From: JBJXHG01 sp046160865
GTDB taxonomy: Bacteria > Planctomycetota > UBA1135 > GCA-002686595
DNA length: 30,734 nucleotides
Direction: 5' to 3'
Assembly (NCBI GenBank): GCA_046160865.1
Contig: JBJXHG010000113.1
Coordinates: forward strand, 1 to 30,734
Position numbers and translations under genes: made by a program. The notes under the pieces are model-generated. The model saw only the letters and a program-made list of their open reading frames with translations. It had not been told where the DNA came from and made no database searches. Positions 7,085-15,461 of this stretch are shown here, piece after piece; the stretch's first letter is position 1; each line of letters begins with the position of its first letter.

Positions 7085-8263
7085 TTGCGCATCGCCCGCG
7101 TCTTGACCCGGCTCAACCTCGGCGGACCTGCGCGGCAGGCGCTGGCCTCCGATCCCGTGCTCGTCGCACGGGGCCATGCCGTGCGGATCTTCGCCGGCAC
7201 TCCGTCGGCTGCGGAGGGCGATCTCTTCCGCGCGTTCGAGGCGGCCGGGCTCGATGTCGTGCGCGTGCCGGGTCTGGCGCGCGGGCTCTCGTTCACGGGC
7301 GACGTGCGCGCGCTGGCAACGTTGAAGCGCGGCCTGCGCGAGTTCGTGCCCGACGTCGTGCACACGCACGCGTCCAAGGCCGGCGCGCTCGGGCGGCGCG
7401 CGGCGCGCGTCGTGCCGCGCGCGGCGCGCGTGCACACCTTCCACGGTCATGTGTTGGACGGCTACTTCCCGCCGTTCATTTCGAACGGCATCGCCGCGCT
7501 GGAGCGGCGGCTCGCGCGCTCGACCGACCGTATCGTCGCGGTCTCCCACGCGACGGCGGACGACCTCTTGCGCCACGGCATCCTGCCCGACGAACGGCGG
7601 CTCGTCGTCGTGCCCCCCGGCGTCGACCTCACGCCGCTGCTCGCGATCCCGGCGCGCACCGTGCCGTCGACCGGAGCTGTGCGCGAGCTCCTCGGAGCGC
7701 AGCCCGAGGACTTCGTCGTCGGCGTCGTCGGCCGGTTGGCCGAGGTCAAGCGTCCGCTCGTCGCGCTCGACGTGTTCGAGCTGCTCGCGCCGCGCTATCC
7801 GCGCTTGCACGTCGTCTTCATCGGAGACGGCAGCGAGCGCGGCGCGCTCGAGCGGCGCATCGGCGCGTACGCGGAGCCGGTGCGTGCGCGCGCCCACTTG
7901 ATCGGTGCGCGCACGGACATGCCGAGCGTGCTGGCGGATCTCGACGCGGTACTCCTCACGTCGCGCACCGAAGGACTGCCGATCGCATTGATCGAAGCCG
8001 GAGCCGCCGCGCGTCCCGTCGTCGCGATGGACGTGGGCGGCGTGGCCGAGATCGTCGCGCACGAGCGCACCGGTTGGCTCGGGAAGACGGCTGACGATCT
8101 CGCGTTCGGATTGGCGCAGCTTCTCGATGACGCGCGGATCGGACCCGCGCTGGGCTTGCGCGCGCGCATCCGCGTCGAGAGCCGACACAGTGCGACCGCG
8201 CTGGCGGATCGCCTGGTCGAGCTCTACTCCGTCGTCGTCGAGGAGAAGCGATGCGCCTCTTGA
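7085..8263 (+). CDS. GT4 family glycosyltransferase
   Basis: A GT4 retaining glycosyltransferase of about 392 residues. The likely start is the TTG at 7085, which yields L-R-I-A-R-V-L-T-R-L-N-L-G-G-P, the normal N-terminus of this subfamily; a GTG at 7043 would add 14 residues. Motifs in order: D-V-V-H-T-H-A-S-K-A-G near residue 92, H-T-F-H-G-H-V-L (acceptor-side His), V-A-V-S-H-A-T, V-P-P-G-V-D-L, V-G-V-V-G-R-L-A-E-V-K in the donor domain, and S-R-T-E-G-L-P-I-A-L-I-E-A with the full E-x7-E. The 3' end overlaps the next gene by 13 bp. It resembles the EpsF/WcaL type of capsule and exopolysaccharide transferases. Confidence 0.9.
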   Translation: MRIARVLTRLNLGGPARQALASDPVLVARGHAVRIFAGTPSAAEGDLFRAFEAAGLDVVRVPGLARGLSFTGDVRALATLKRGLREFVPDVVHTHASKAGALGRRAARVVPRAARVHTFHGHVLDGYFPPFISNGIAALERRLARSTDRIVAVSHATADDLLRHGILPDERRLVVVPPGVDLTPLLAIPARTVPSTGAVRELLGAQPEDFVVGVVGRLAEVKRPLVALDVFELLAPRYPRLHVVFIGDGSERGALERRIGAYAEPVRARAHLIGARTDMPSVLADLDAVLLTSRTEGLPIALIEAGAAARPVVAMDVGGVAEIVAHERTGWLGKTADDLAFGLAQLLDDARIGPALGLRARIRVESRHSATALADRLVELYSVVVEEKRCAS

Positions 8264-9381
8264 TGGTTTCGGGCGATCGGCAGGTGGTGGTCGGCGAGAA
8301 GGGGCCGTTCCACGCGATGCTGAAGGAGTTCTCGCGACACTTCGAGCGCATCGACGTGCTGTGCCCACGCCCCGATCGGCCGGTGAGCGTGCGCACGATC
8401 TACGAGCACGTGCACTTCCACCCCGCCGACTGCGGACGCTCGCAGATGCCGGCGTACATCGTGCGCAAGGGCGGCGAGCTGATCGCCGAGCACGGAGCCG
8501 AGCTGATCGTCAGCCACGACTACGGTTGGTTCTACAACGGCATCGGTGCTGCGCGGCTCTCGCGCAAGAGCGGCGTGCCGTACGTGTCGGAGATCCACCA
8601 CGTGCCCGGTCATCCGGTCGCGGCGGATTGGCGTGAGCGTTTCGACCGGCGCATCGCGAAGCGCTACATCCGTTGGGCCACGCCGCGCGTCGTCGCGTTC
8701 CGCGTCGTCAACGCGAGCGAGATGCCACAGCTGCTCGAGCGTTGGGGCGTGCCACGCGAGAAGATCGCAGTCCTGCCCTCGCTGTACGTCGATCTCCAAG
8801 TGTTTCGTCCGAGCACGGCGGCTCACGGGTTCGATCAAGACGTGTTGTTCGTCGGCCGCATGGTGGCGAACAAAGGGCTCCTGCGCATCGCCGACGCGCT
8901 CGCGCGTCTCGCGGCGTCCGGTCGTCCGACGAGCGCGCTGTTCGTCGGCAAAGGACCGTTCGCCGCGAAGCTGCGCGAGCGCGTGAAAAAGCGCGGGCTC
9001 ACCGGTGTGCGCTTCGTCGAGTGGGTCGAATCGCCGCGCGAGCTCGCCGAGATCTACCGCAGGAGCCGCGTGTGCGTGTGTGCGTCGACGTGCGAGGGCG
9101 GACCGCGCTTCACCGTCGAGGCCATGGCGTGCGGCACGCCGGTCGTGAGCACGCCCGTGGGCGTGATGAGCGAGTTGCTCGAGTCCGGCGAGCGCGGGAG
9201 ACTCTGCGGCTTCGACGTCGCGAGCTTGGCGGACGCGCTCGCGTTCGTGCTGTCGGACGAGGAGCGCCGCCGCGCGCTGGGGGACGCGGGCGCGCGCGAG
9301 GCGCGGCGGTTCGAGTACGCGCGCACGATCCAAACCTATGCCGACGGTCTGATCGCGCTCTCCGAGAAGCACTCGGCGTGA
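8251..9381 (+). CDS. GT4 family glycosyltransferase
   Basis: A 376-residue GT4 protein starting at an ATG inside the end of the previous gene (13-bp overlap). The N-terminal domain reads MRLLMVSGDRQVVVGEKGPF with the acceptor-binding loop, then I-V-S-H-D-Y-G-W-F-Y-N-G and E-I-H-H-V-P-G-H. The donor domain has L-F-V-G-R-M-V-A-N-K-G-L and S-T-C-E-G-G-P-R-F-T-V-E-A-M-A-C-G-T-P-V, with both glutamates of E-x7-E present. The stop overlaps the next GTG start as GTGA, so the two are probably co-translated. Part of the four-gene glycosyltransferase run at 7085-11347. Confidence 0.93.
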   Translation: MRLLMVSGDRQVVVGEKGPFHAMLKEFSRHFERIDVLCPRPDRPVSVRTIYEHVHFHPADCGRSQMPAYIVRKGGELIAEHGAELIVSHDYGWFYNGIGAARLSRKSGVPYVSEIHHVPGHPVAADWRERFDRRIAKRYIRWATPRVVAFRVVNASEMPQLLERWGVPREKIAVLPSLYVDLQVFRPSTAAHGFDQDVLFVGRMVANKGLLRIADALARLAASGRPTSALFVGKGPFAAKLRERVKKRGLTGVRFVEWVESPRELAEIYRRSRVCVCASTCEGGPRFTVEAMACGTPVVSTPVGVMSELLESGERGRLCGFDVASLADALAFVLSDEERRRALGDAGAREARRFEYARTIQTYADGLIALSEKHSA

Positions 9382-10442
9382 AGCTGCTGTTCCTCACGCA
9401 AGTGATCGACGCGAACGACGCCGTGCTCGGCTTCGTGCCGCGCTGGATCCAAGGCCTGGCGCGGCGATGCGAGCGCGTGCGAGTCGTCGCGCTCGAGGCC
9501 GGCGACACGTCGACGTTGCCCGCGAACGTCGACGTGCGCATCGTGGGCCGGCGCGGGACGCTTTCACGCTGGTGGCGCTACCGAGGCTTCTTGCGGGAAG
9601 CGTTCGAGGAGGACGGCTTCGACGCCTGTCTCGCGCACATGGTGCCGCGCTACGCGTTGCTCGCGGCCGGACCGGCGCAACGTGCGGGTGCGCGCAACTA
9701 TCTGTGGTACACGCACGCCGCGGTCGATGCGCGCTTGCGACGGGCGGTCCGCAAGGTCGAGAAGGTTTTTACCGCGAGTCCCGAGTCGTTGCGTGTCGAT
9801 ACCGGGCGTCGAGTCGTCACAGGTCATGGCATCGACCTGGACCACTTCGATCGTCGAGATGAGTTGCCGGAGCAGCCGGCGCGCCTGTTGGCAGTAGGGC
9901 GTCTGACACCCGCGAAGGATCCGCTCACGGTTCTCGCGGCGGTCAGCGTCTTGGTTCACCGCGGGTTCGATCTCCATCTCGACCTCGTCGGCGCGGGTTT
10001 GACGGAAGGGGACAGGCAGTACATGCGGACGATCGAAGCAGCGATCGAAGTCGGGGGTGTGCGCGAGCGCATCCACGCTTGGGGCAGCGTGCCCTACCGC
10101 GACGTGCCACGCTGGTATGCGCGTTCGACGGCCGTCGTCAACGCGAGCCTCACCGGCAGCCTCGACAAGGTCGTGCTCGAGGCGATGGCGTCGCGCCGTC
10201 CCGTCGTGTCGTGCAACCCCGCTGCGAGCGCGGTGCTCGCCCGCGTAGGAGACGATGGCCGCGCGCTCACCTTCGAAGCCGGCCGCGCCGCCGATCTCGC
10301 CGATCGGTTGCAGGGCCTCCTCGAGATGTCGCGCGCGCGGCGCGCGGACCTCGGGTCGCGGCTGCGGGAACTCGTCGCGCGCGAGCACGAAGTCGATGCC
10401 TTGATGGATCGGCTGTGCGCCGAGATGGGTGGTGCTCGATGA
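9378..10442 (+). CDS. GT4 family glycosyltransferase with altered donor motif
   Basis: A 354-residue GT4-type protein. The GTG start at 9378 overlaps the preceding stop (GTGA) and begins V-K-L-L-F-L-T-Q-V-I-D, the expected first strand. Later come N-Y-L-W-Y-T-H-A-A, V-T-G-H-G-I-D-L, L-A-V-G-R-L-T-P-A-K-D and the donor helix L-T-G-S-L-D-K-V-V-L-E-A-M-A-S. The second Glu of the E-x7-E motif is there, but the first is replaced by Gly. Some GT4 subfamilies with a T-G-S-x-D-K-x-x-L-E pattern exist, so this is probably a subfamily trait and not an inactivating change. Its stop overlaps the GT2 start as ATGA. Confidence 0.9.
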   Translation: MKLLFLTQVIDANDAVLGFVPRWIQGLARRCERVRVVALEAGDTSTLPANVDVRIVGRRGTLSRWWRYRGFLREAFEEDGFDACLAHMVPRYALLAAGPAQRAGARNYLWYTHAAVDARLRRAVRKVEKVFTASPESLRVDTGRRVVTGHGIDLDHFDRRDELPEQPARLLAVGRLTPAKDPLTVLAAVSVLVHRGFDLHLDLVGAGLTEGDRQYMRTIEAAIEVGGVRERIHAWGSVPYRDVPRWYARSTAVVNASLTGSLDKVVLEAMASRRPVVSCNPAASAVLARVGDDGRALTFEAGRAADLADRLQGLLEMSRARRADLGSRLRELVAREHEVDALMDRLCAEMGGAR

Positions 10443-11347
10443 CGATGGTTTCGGTTGTGATCCCCTCGTGGAACACGCGTGAACTTCTGCGCACCTGTTT
10501 GGAGTCCCTGAAGACGACGCTGCCGTACTCCTCGGAAGTGATCGTCGTCGACAACGGCAGCACGGATGGCTCCGCGCGCATGGTCGCGGAAGATTTTCAG
10601 CACGTGCGACTGATCCGCAACGCGAACAACATGGGGTTCGCGCACGCGACGAACCAGGGCGTCGAGAGCGCGCGCGGCGCGTACGTGCTCTTCCTCGCGA
10701 CCGACACCGTCGTCGTTGGCAACGCGGTGAAGAACATGCTCGGGTTCCTCGAGCACAACTTGCGTTACGGAGCCGTCGCGCCGCAGCTCTTGAATGCGGA
10801 CGGCACGACACAGCGCGCGCACATGCGCTTCCCGCGCTTGATCACGCTCCTGTGCGTCGGCACACCGTTCGAACGTTGGTTCCCGCAGAACCGCGAGGTG
10901 CGGCGCTACTACGCGCGCGACTTCGACTACGACCTGGACAGCGACGTCGAGCAGCCGCCCGCGACGTGCCTGCTCATGCGGCGCAAGGCCTTGAAGAAGT
11001 CGAAGCCGCTCGACGAGGACCTGTGGCTCTTCTTCAACGACGTCGACCTGTGCAAGCGCCTGTGGCGCGCGGGTTGGCGCATCGCGTATCTCGCCGGCTC
11101 GCAGGTCGTCCACTACGGCGGCATGAGCACGCGACAGTTCGCGAACTACGCGCCCGAGTGGCACAAGAACCGGCTCGCGTACTTCCGCAAGCACAATGGA
11201 CGCGCGGCCGGTTGGCTCGTGAAGCTCTCGGTCGCGTGGAATGTCGCCGACCATTGTGTCCGCGAGTACTGGCGCCGCGCGCACGGCATGGACGAAGAGC
11301 CGCTGTGGCCGGTGTGGAGCACGTTCTCGACGTTTTTGCGGCGCTGA
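10439..11347 (+). CDS. GT2 family glycosyltransferase (rhamnosyltransferase-like)
   Basis: A 302-residue GT-A fold, inverting family 2 enzyme. The ATG at 10439 overlaps the upstream stop. The N-terminus has S-V-V-I-P-S-W-N-T, then V-V-D-N-G-S-T-D-G-S, N-N-M-G-F-A-H-A-T-N-Q-G and F-L-A-T-D-T, which stands where most relatives have L-N-P-D-T; the last Asp can still serve as the metal-binding residue. P-P-A-T-C-L-L-M-R-R and F-F-N-D-V-D-L-C-K-R-L follow, then R-I-A-Y-L-A-G-S-Q-V-V-H-Y-G-G. Similar proteins often transfer rhamnose from dTDP-rhamnose, but the substrate is not shown by sequence. It is the last gene of the overlapping run and is followed directly by a strong hairpin. Confidence 0.93.
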   Translation: MTMVSVVIPSWNTRELLRTCLESLKTTLPYSSEVIVVDNGSTDGSARMVAEDFQHVRLIRNANNMGFAHATNQGVESARGAYVLFLATDTVVVGNAVKNMLGFLEHNLRYGAVAPQLLNADGTTQRAHMRFPRLITLLCVGTPFERWFPQNREVRRYYARDFDYDLDSDVEQPPATCLLMRRKALKKSKPLDEDLWLFFNDVDLCKRLWRAGWRIAYLAGSQVVHYGGMSTRQFANYAPEWHKNRLAYFRKHNGRAAGWLVKLSVAWNVADHCVREYWRRAHGMDEEPLWPVWSTFSTFLRR

Positions 11348-11394
11348 GCCACTCGCGTCCGCGTCGCGCGAAGCGCGACGTTGACGCGAGTGGC
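11348..11394 (+). terminator. Long two-part hairpin directly after GT2 stop
   Basis: Starting at the base after the TGA, a 12-bp perfect stem (11348-11359 with 11383-11394) continues through one C-U mismatch and one G-U pair into an 8-bp stem (11362-11369 with 11373-11380) closed by a GAA loop. The structure is far more stable than chance. No U-run follows, so it may act as a non-canonical terminator or a 3' stabiliser. Confidence 0.75.
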
Positions 11395-11414
11395 GAACGA
11401 ATCGGTGCGGCCCC

Positions 11415-11437
11415 CGCCGCGCGCACCGCGCGCGGCG
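11415..11437 (+). terminator. Second GC hairpin, 10-bp stem
   Basis: A 10-bp perfect stem (11415-11424 with 11428-11437) around an ACC loop, 20 bp after the first hairpin. The pair probably separates the glycosyltransferase run from the toroid gene. No U-tract. Confidence 0.5.
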
Positions 11438-11539
11438 CTGCCTCGGTGACTGCAGCGACGTCGACTCCACCGTCCGGTGCTTCGTCGCGCTCTCGTCTCT
11501 CCGATTGATCCTCCGACCCCGGAGCCCCAAGATCCTCGA

Positions 11540-13354
11540 ATGCCCTCCGTGTCGTTCCGTCCGGTCCGCGAGGAGATCGCGGAGCCGCTGCGCCGCACGT
11601 TGACGTGGCTCGCGGGCTTGCGCGACGCGCGCGGCCGCATCGTGTGCCCCGAGCACAAGCTCGAGCACACCGGCAAGAGCGCGTACGCGATCGTGCTCGC
11701 GCGCGAGCTCTCCGCGCTCGATCCGCAGCGCGACGGCGACTTCTTGCGGCGGCTCGCGCGCGAGCAAGCGCAGCGGCTCGTCGACAACCTCGTGCGCGAA
11801 GGCGACAGCCCGTGCCACACGTTCAGGCCCGGGCGTCACGATCCCTTCAATTGCAGCAACGCGGTGATCGACGGCGGTGCGTGCAGCGATGCGCTCGCGA
11901 CCCTCGTGCGCGACGCGGGCGGCGAGCTCGACGCCGACGAGCGCGAGCGTTTCCAAGCTGCGAGCGTGCTGCACGCGCGCACCTACTTGCGCTACGCGGT
12001 GCTCGACAAGGGCATTCCGGCGCAGCGCGCCTGGGGGCTCACGGGACTCGCAGCGGCGGCACAGCTCGCGCGCGATCCAGAGCTCGAGCGCGCGGCGATC
12101 GAAGCCGTCGGTGTGCTCGAAGCGATCCAGAACGAAGACGGCAGCTTTCCGTACCACCCGCTCGAGTGGGGTGCGGAGCACGCCGGCGCGAGCGACGTCT
12201 CGGCGTTCTATCAATCGCGCGTCACGGGCTTCACGTGCTACGCGCTCGAGCGGCTCGGCCGCGCGCCGACCGACGAGCTCTTCCGCGGGCCGCTCGTGCG
12301 CGGTCTCGAGTTCGTGCTCGCGCTCGCGGGCCCAGACGGCATCAAGTGTGGGCTCGTCGAAGCGAAGCCTTGGTACTGGGGCGCGAGCTACGAGGTCGCG
12401 AGTCATCCGTTCGACGTCCACGCGCTCGCGTGCGGTTGGCAGCACTTCCGGAAGCGCGCGTACGCCGTCGCGGCGCGGCGCGCATTCGAAGCCTGGGTCG
12501 AGCACCTGCGCCCCGACGGACGCCCGTCCAGTCACAAGGGCGGTCCGGACCGCGGGCGCAGCTACCAGTGTCCGCTCTTCTGGTCCGCGCACGCGGCGTG
12601 GATCGCGCGTGCGGCGCGCGTGCTCGACGAGCAGTGGGACGGGCCCGCGGACGATGCACTCGCGGACGAGGCGATCGATCTTTCGGTGCGCTGGTTCCCG
12701 AACGCACAGCTCGCGCGGCTCGACGACGGGCGCGTCGCGGCGTGGATCCGCGGCGCGCGCCCCGCCGTCAACGTGCACCACGGCAGCCCGCACGGCGCTG
12801 GGCTCCTGCGCGTGTACGACCGCCGCGAGCGCACGGACGTGCTCGCGCGCGTGCGCATGTCGGGCGTCGACGAGGGCGAGTGGTCCGGTCGTGCGGGCAC
12901 GTCGTCGTGGCTGCGCGGCTGGCGCTCCGGACGCGCGGCGTTGCGCTTCTCGGCCTGGCTCGCGCGCGTGCACGCGCGCGCCGGACGCAAGTGGGACGCG
13001 CTGCGCGTACCGGTCGACGTGTTCCGGCGCGGAGTGCTCGCGTTCGGTTCGCCATCGGTGTCGAGCGCGTTCGATCTGCGGCCAGAAGTCGAGGTGTGGG
13101 CGGACGGCGTGCGTCTCGAGTCCGTGCTGGCGCACCGTGACGGTTCGCCGGTGGCAGGCAGCGCACTGTCGCGCACGTTCACGCTCGACGGCGACGGATT
13201 GCTCGTGCGCGAGGAGCTCGCGCGGGCGGGCAACGCGCGTGGCGTGTCGTACCGCATGCCGGCGCGTGCGCGCGCGATCGAGTCGAGCGCAGGGCACGCG
13301 AGCTATCGATTGGGGGCCGGGACGACAGCTCGCCCTTCCGCTCGCCCGACGTAA
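11540..13354 (+). CDS. Uncharacterised predicted alpha/alpha-toroid protein, possible polysaccharide-modifying enzyme
   Basis: A 604-residue protein that I cannot assign to a named family. The start is the ATG at 11540 (M-P-S-V-S-F-R-P-V), as the 21 codons upstream look non-coding. Residues 1-400 look almost wholly helical, with repeated paired helices and short glycine/aromatic loops, for example N-E-D-G-S-F-P-Y near residue 200, reminiscent of the D-G-S-[FW] turns of terpene-cyclase and lyase toroids. Conserved-looking polar patches include H-D-P-F-N-C-S-N, P-W-Y-W-G-A-S-Y-E and S-H-K-G-G-P-D-R-G-R-S-Y-Q. The last 200 residues look beta-rich, as in toroid-plus-sandwich polysaccharide lyases and hydrolases. 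There is no signal peptide. It sits between glycosyltransferases and a sulfatase-fold enzyme, which suggests, but does not show, work on the same glycan. Confidence 0.75.
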   Translation: MPSVSFRPVREEIAEPLRRTLTWLAGLRDARGRIVCPEHKLEHTGKSAYAIVLARELSALDPQRDGDFLRRLAREQAQRLVDNLVREGDSPCHTFRPGRHDPFNCSNAVIDGGACSDALATLVRDAGGELDADERERFQAASVLHARTYLRYAVLDKGIPAQRAWGLTGLAAAAQLARDPELERAAIEAVGVLEAIQNEDGSFPYHPLEWGAEHAGASDVSAFYQSRVTGFTCYALERLGRAPTDELFRGPLVRGLEFVLALAGPDGIKCGLVEAKPWYWGASYEVASHPFDVHALACGWQHFRKRAYAVAARRAFEAWVEHLRPDGRPSSHKGGPDRGRSYQCPLFWSAHAAWIARAARVLDEQWDGPADDALADEAIDLSVRWFPNAQLARLDDGRVAAWIRGARPAVNVHHGSPHGAGLLRVYDRRERTDVLARVRMSGVDEGEWSGRAGTSSWLRGWRSGRAALRFSAWLARVHARAGRKWDALRVPVDVFRRGVLAFGSPSVSSAFDLRPEVEVWADGVRLESVLAHRDGSPVAGSALSRTFTLDGDGLLVREELARAGNARGVSYRMPARARAIESSAGHASYRLGAGTTARPSARPT

Positions 13355-13379
13355 ACTCCAAGATCGCCCGCCACACCCG

Positions 13380-15461
13380 ATGAGCGCAGACACTTCCAAA
13401 CCGCGACCCGTGGCGCTCGTTCTCGCAAGCGCGCTCTCCGCGGCGGCGGTGGGCACGGTGCTGTTCGGGACGATCGACGCCTTCGTCGCCGCACGCTCGA
13501 CGCAGATCTCCGTCCTGGCCTTCCTCGGCTGCTGGGCGGCGACCCTGCTCACGTACTCGGCGATCTGGATCCCGCTGTGCGCGACGATCGCGCTCGTGCT
13601 CGCGCCGATGCTCGTGCGGCGCGGCGTCGCGGACGCGCGCGCGCGGATGATCTCGGTCGCCATCGCGCTCGGTCTGTTCTGCGAGATCTATTGGTGGACG
13701 CGGCCGTACGTCTTCTACGGACGCTCGTCCGTCTCGATCGAGCGCATCGGCGCGGCCGCGTGCATGGCGATCGCGTCACTGCTCGTCGCCGCCGTGCTGG
13801 TGCGCCTCGTGCGCGACCAACTGCCGCGCTACGCGGCGATCGCGGCGTTCGTGATGGTGGGCGCGTGGGTCGGCGGCGCGGCGTACCTCGTGCTCCACGG
13901 CAATGCGATCGCCGCGCGCGGAACGATCCACGAACGCAACCGCGAGCTACCGAACGTGCTGCTCGTGATCGTCGACGCGCTGCGGCAAGACGTGCTCGGC
14001 TGCTACGGCCATGCGCGCGTGAAGACGCCCGCGATCGACGCGCTCGCACGGCGCGGCGTCGTGTTCGAGAACGCGTTCGTGCAAGCGCCGTTCACGTGGA
14101 CGAGCTTCGGCTCGCTCTTGACGGGCAAGTACCCGCGCCGTCACGGTCTGATCAAGATGGCGCCCGGCGAGCGCATGGAGCCGAACGTCACGTTGCCCTA
14201 TCACCTCAAGACGGCGACGAAGCGCGATGGCACGGCGCTGACGGGCGACGACGTGCTCGCCGCGAGCTTCCACACCGGCACGCTGTCCGAGGGCTCGGGC
14301 CTCTTGCGTGGCTTCGACATGCTGTTCGAGGCGACGGCCGGCCACGAGCTCGTCGTGCTCGACGATCCGTGGAGCGTCTTCCGCGCGCACCTCTTGCTGT
14401 CGATCTTCCGCCAGAAGATCAACCAGCGCTTCGACTCCGGGATCGTCGCGTCGGCAGCGCGGCGCTGGCTCGAGGCGAGCGCACGGAAGCGCTTCGTCGC
14501 GATGGTGCACTTGTACTCGACGCACACCCCGTACGACCCGCCGGACGAGTTCCGGCGCATGTACTGCGATCCGAATTACACCGGCCCGGTGAAGGCGTTC
14601 TATGCGCAGCACCGCGAGCTGATCGAGGACGGTGCGTACACGCCGACGGAAGCGGACGTCGCGCAGATCCAGAACCTCTACTACGCCGGCGTCACGCAAG
14701 CCGACCGGTTGATCGGCGAGCTCGTGGGCGACCTCGAGCGCGCGGGCGTGCTCGACGACACGCTCGTGATCGTCACGTCGGACCACGGCGAGTCTCTCGG
14801 CGAGCAAGGCCTCTGGGAGCACAACCACATGGCGCAGACGAACCTGCGCGTTCCGCTCGTGATGTCGTGGCCGCCGAAACTGCCGGCGAACACGCGCGTG
14901 AAGGCGCTGGTCGATCAAATCGACGTCTTCCCGACGACCTGCGAACTCGCCGGGCTGGAGCTGCCGGCGGCGGCGACCGCGCGCGACCACGTCGACGGTG
15001 CGAGCCTCTTGCCGCTCGTGCGCGGCGAGGTGGAGCGCGTGCGGCGCTACTCGTTCGCGGAGAACGGTACGCACTCGTCGATCCAGGACGAGCGCTGGAA
15101 GCTCGTGATCCGGCGGCGCTACCTGCGCGCGAAGGACGCAGCGAGCGCGGTGGACTGCTGGAAGAAGTCGTTCGATCGCGAGGGCGAGCAGCCGGTGCTC
15201 TACGACTTGATCGCAGACCCATCCGAGACGCGCGACCGATCGCGCGCGGAGCCGGAGACTGCGGAAGCGCTCTTCCGCGCGCTGTACGACTGGAGCAGCG
15301 CGCTGCCGATCGCGACGGAGAAGAACGTGCTCTCGCACCGCGATGAGCAGACGCGACAGAACCTGACGAACCTCGGGTACACGGGCGATGGCGTCGGTGG
15401 CGACGACGACGAGGAGGACCCGTGCGCAGCCGAGGGCGCCGCGTCGGCGGGAGGCCGGTGA
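13380..15461 (+). CDS. Membrane-anchored sulfatase-fold enzyme with Thr at the nucleophile site
   Basis: A 693-residue protein with five or six N-terminal membrane helices (about residues 10-175) followed by an alkaline-phosphatase/sulfatase superfamily domain. Metal-site motifs are V-D-A-L-R-Q-D (Asp199), S-D-H-G-E (Asp468, His469) and E-H-N-H-M. At the activation loop, where true sulfatases have C/S-x-P-S-R-x-x-L-L-T-G, the sequence is T-W-T-S-F-G-S-L-L-T-G, with Thr239 in the nucleophile position. A threonine cannot become formylglycine, so classical sulfate-ester hydrolysis is unlikely. Five helices plus a Thr nucleophile is the plan of lipoteichoic acid synthase and phosphoethanolamine transferases, so phosphoryl-group transfer to the surface glycan is a reasonable inference. 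The C-terminus is an acidic tail. Its stop overlaps the next start as GTGA. Confidence 0.88.
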   Translation: MSADTSKPRPVALVLASALSAAAVGTVLFGTIDAFVAARSTQISVLAFLGCWAATLLTYSAIWIPLCATIALVLAPMLVRRGVADARARMISVAIALGLFCEIYWWTRPYVFYGRSSVSIERIGAAACMAIASLLVAAVLVRLVRDQLPRYAAIAAFVMVGAWVGGAAYLVLHGNAIAARGTIHERNRELPNVLLVIVDALRQDVLGCYGHARVKTPAIDALARRGVVFENAFVQAPFTWTSFGSLLTGKYPRRHGLIKMAPGERMEPNVTLPYHLKTATKRDGTALTGDDVLAASFHTGTLSEGSGLLRGFDMLFEATAGHELVVLDDPWSVFRAHLLLSIFRQKINQRFDSGIVASAARRWLEASARKRFVAMVHLYSTHTPYDPPDEFRRMYCDPNYTGPVKAFYAQHRELIEDGAYTPTEADVAQIQNLYYAGVTQADRLIGELVGDLERAGVLDDTLVIVTSDHGESLGEQGLWEHNHMAQTNLRVPLVMSWPPKLPANTRVKALVDQIDVFPTTCELAGLELPAAATARDHVDGASLLPLVRGEVERVRRYSFAENGTHSSIQDERWKLVIRRRYLRAKDAASAVDCWKKSFDREGEQPVLYDLIADPSETRDRSRAEPETAEALFRALYDWSSALPIATEKNVLSHRDEQTRQNLTNLGYTGDGVGGDDDEEDPCAAEGAASAGGR

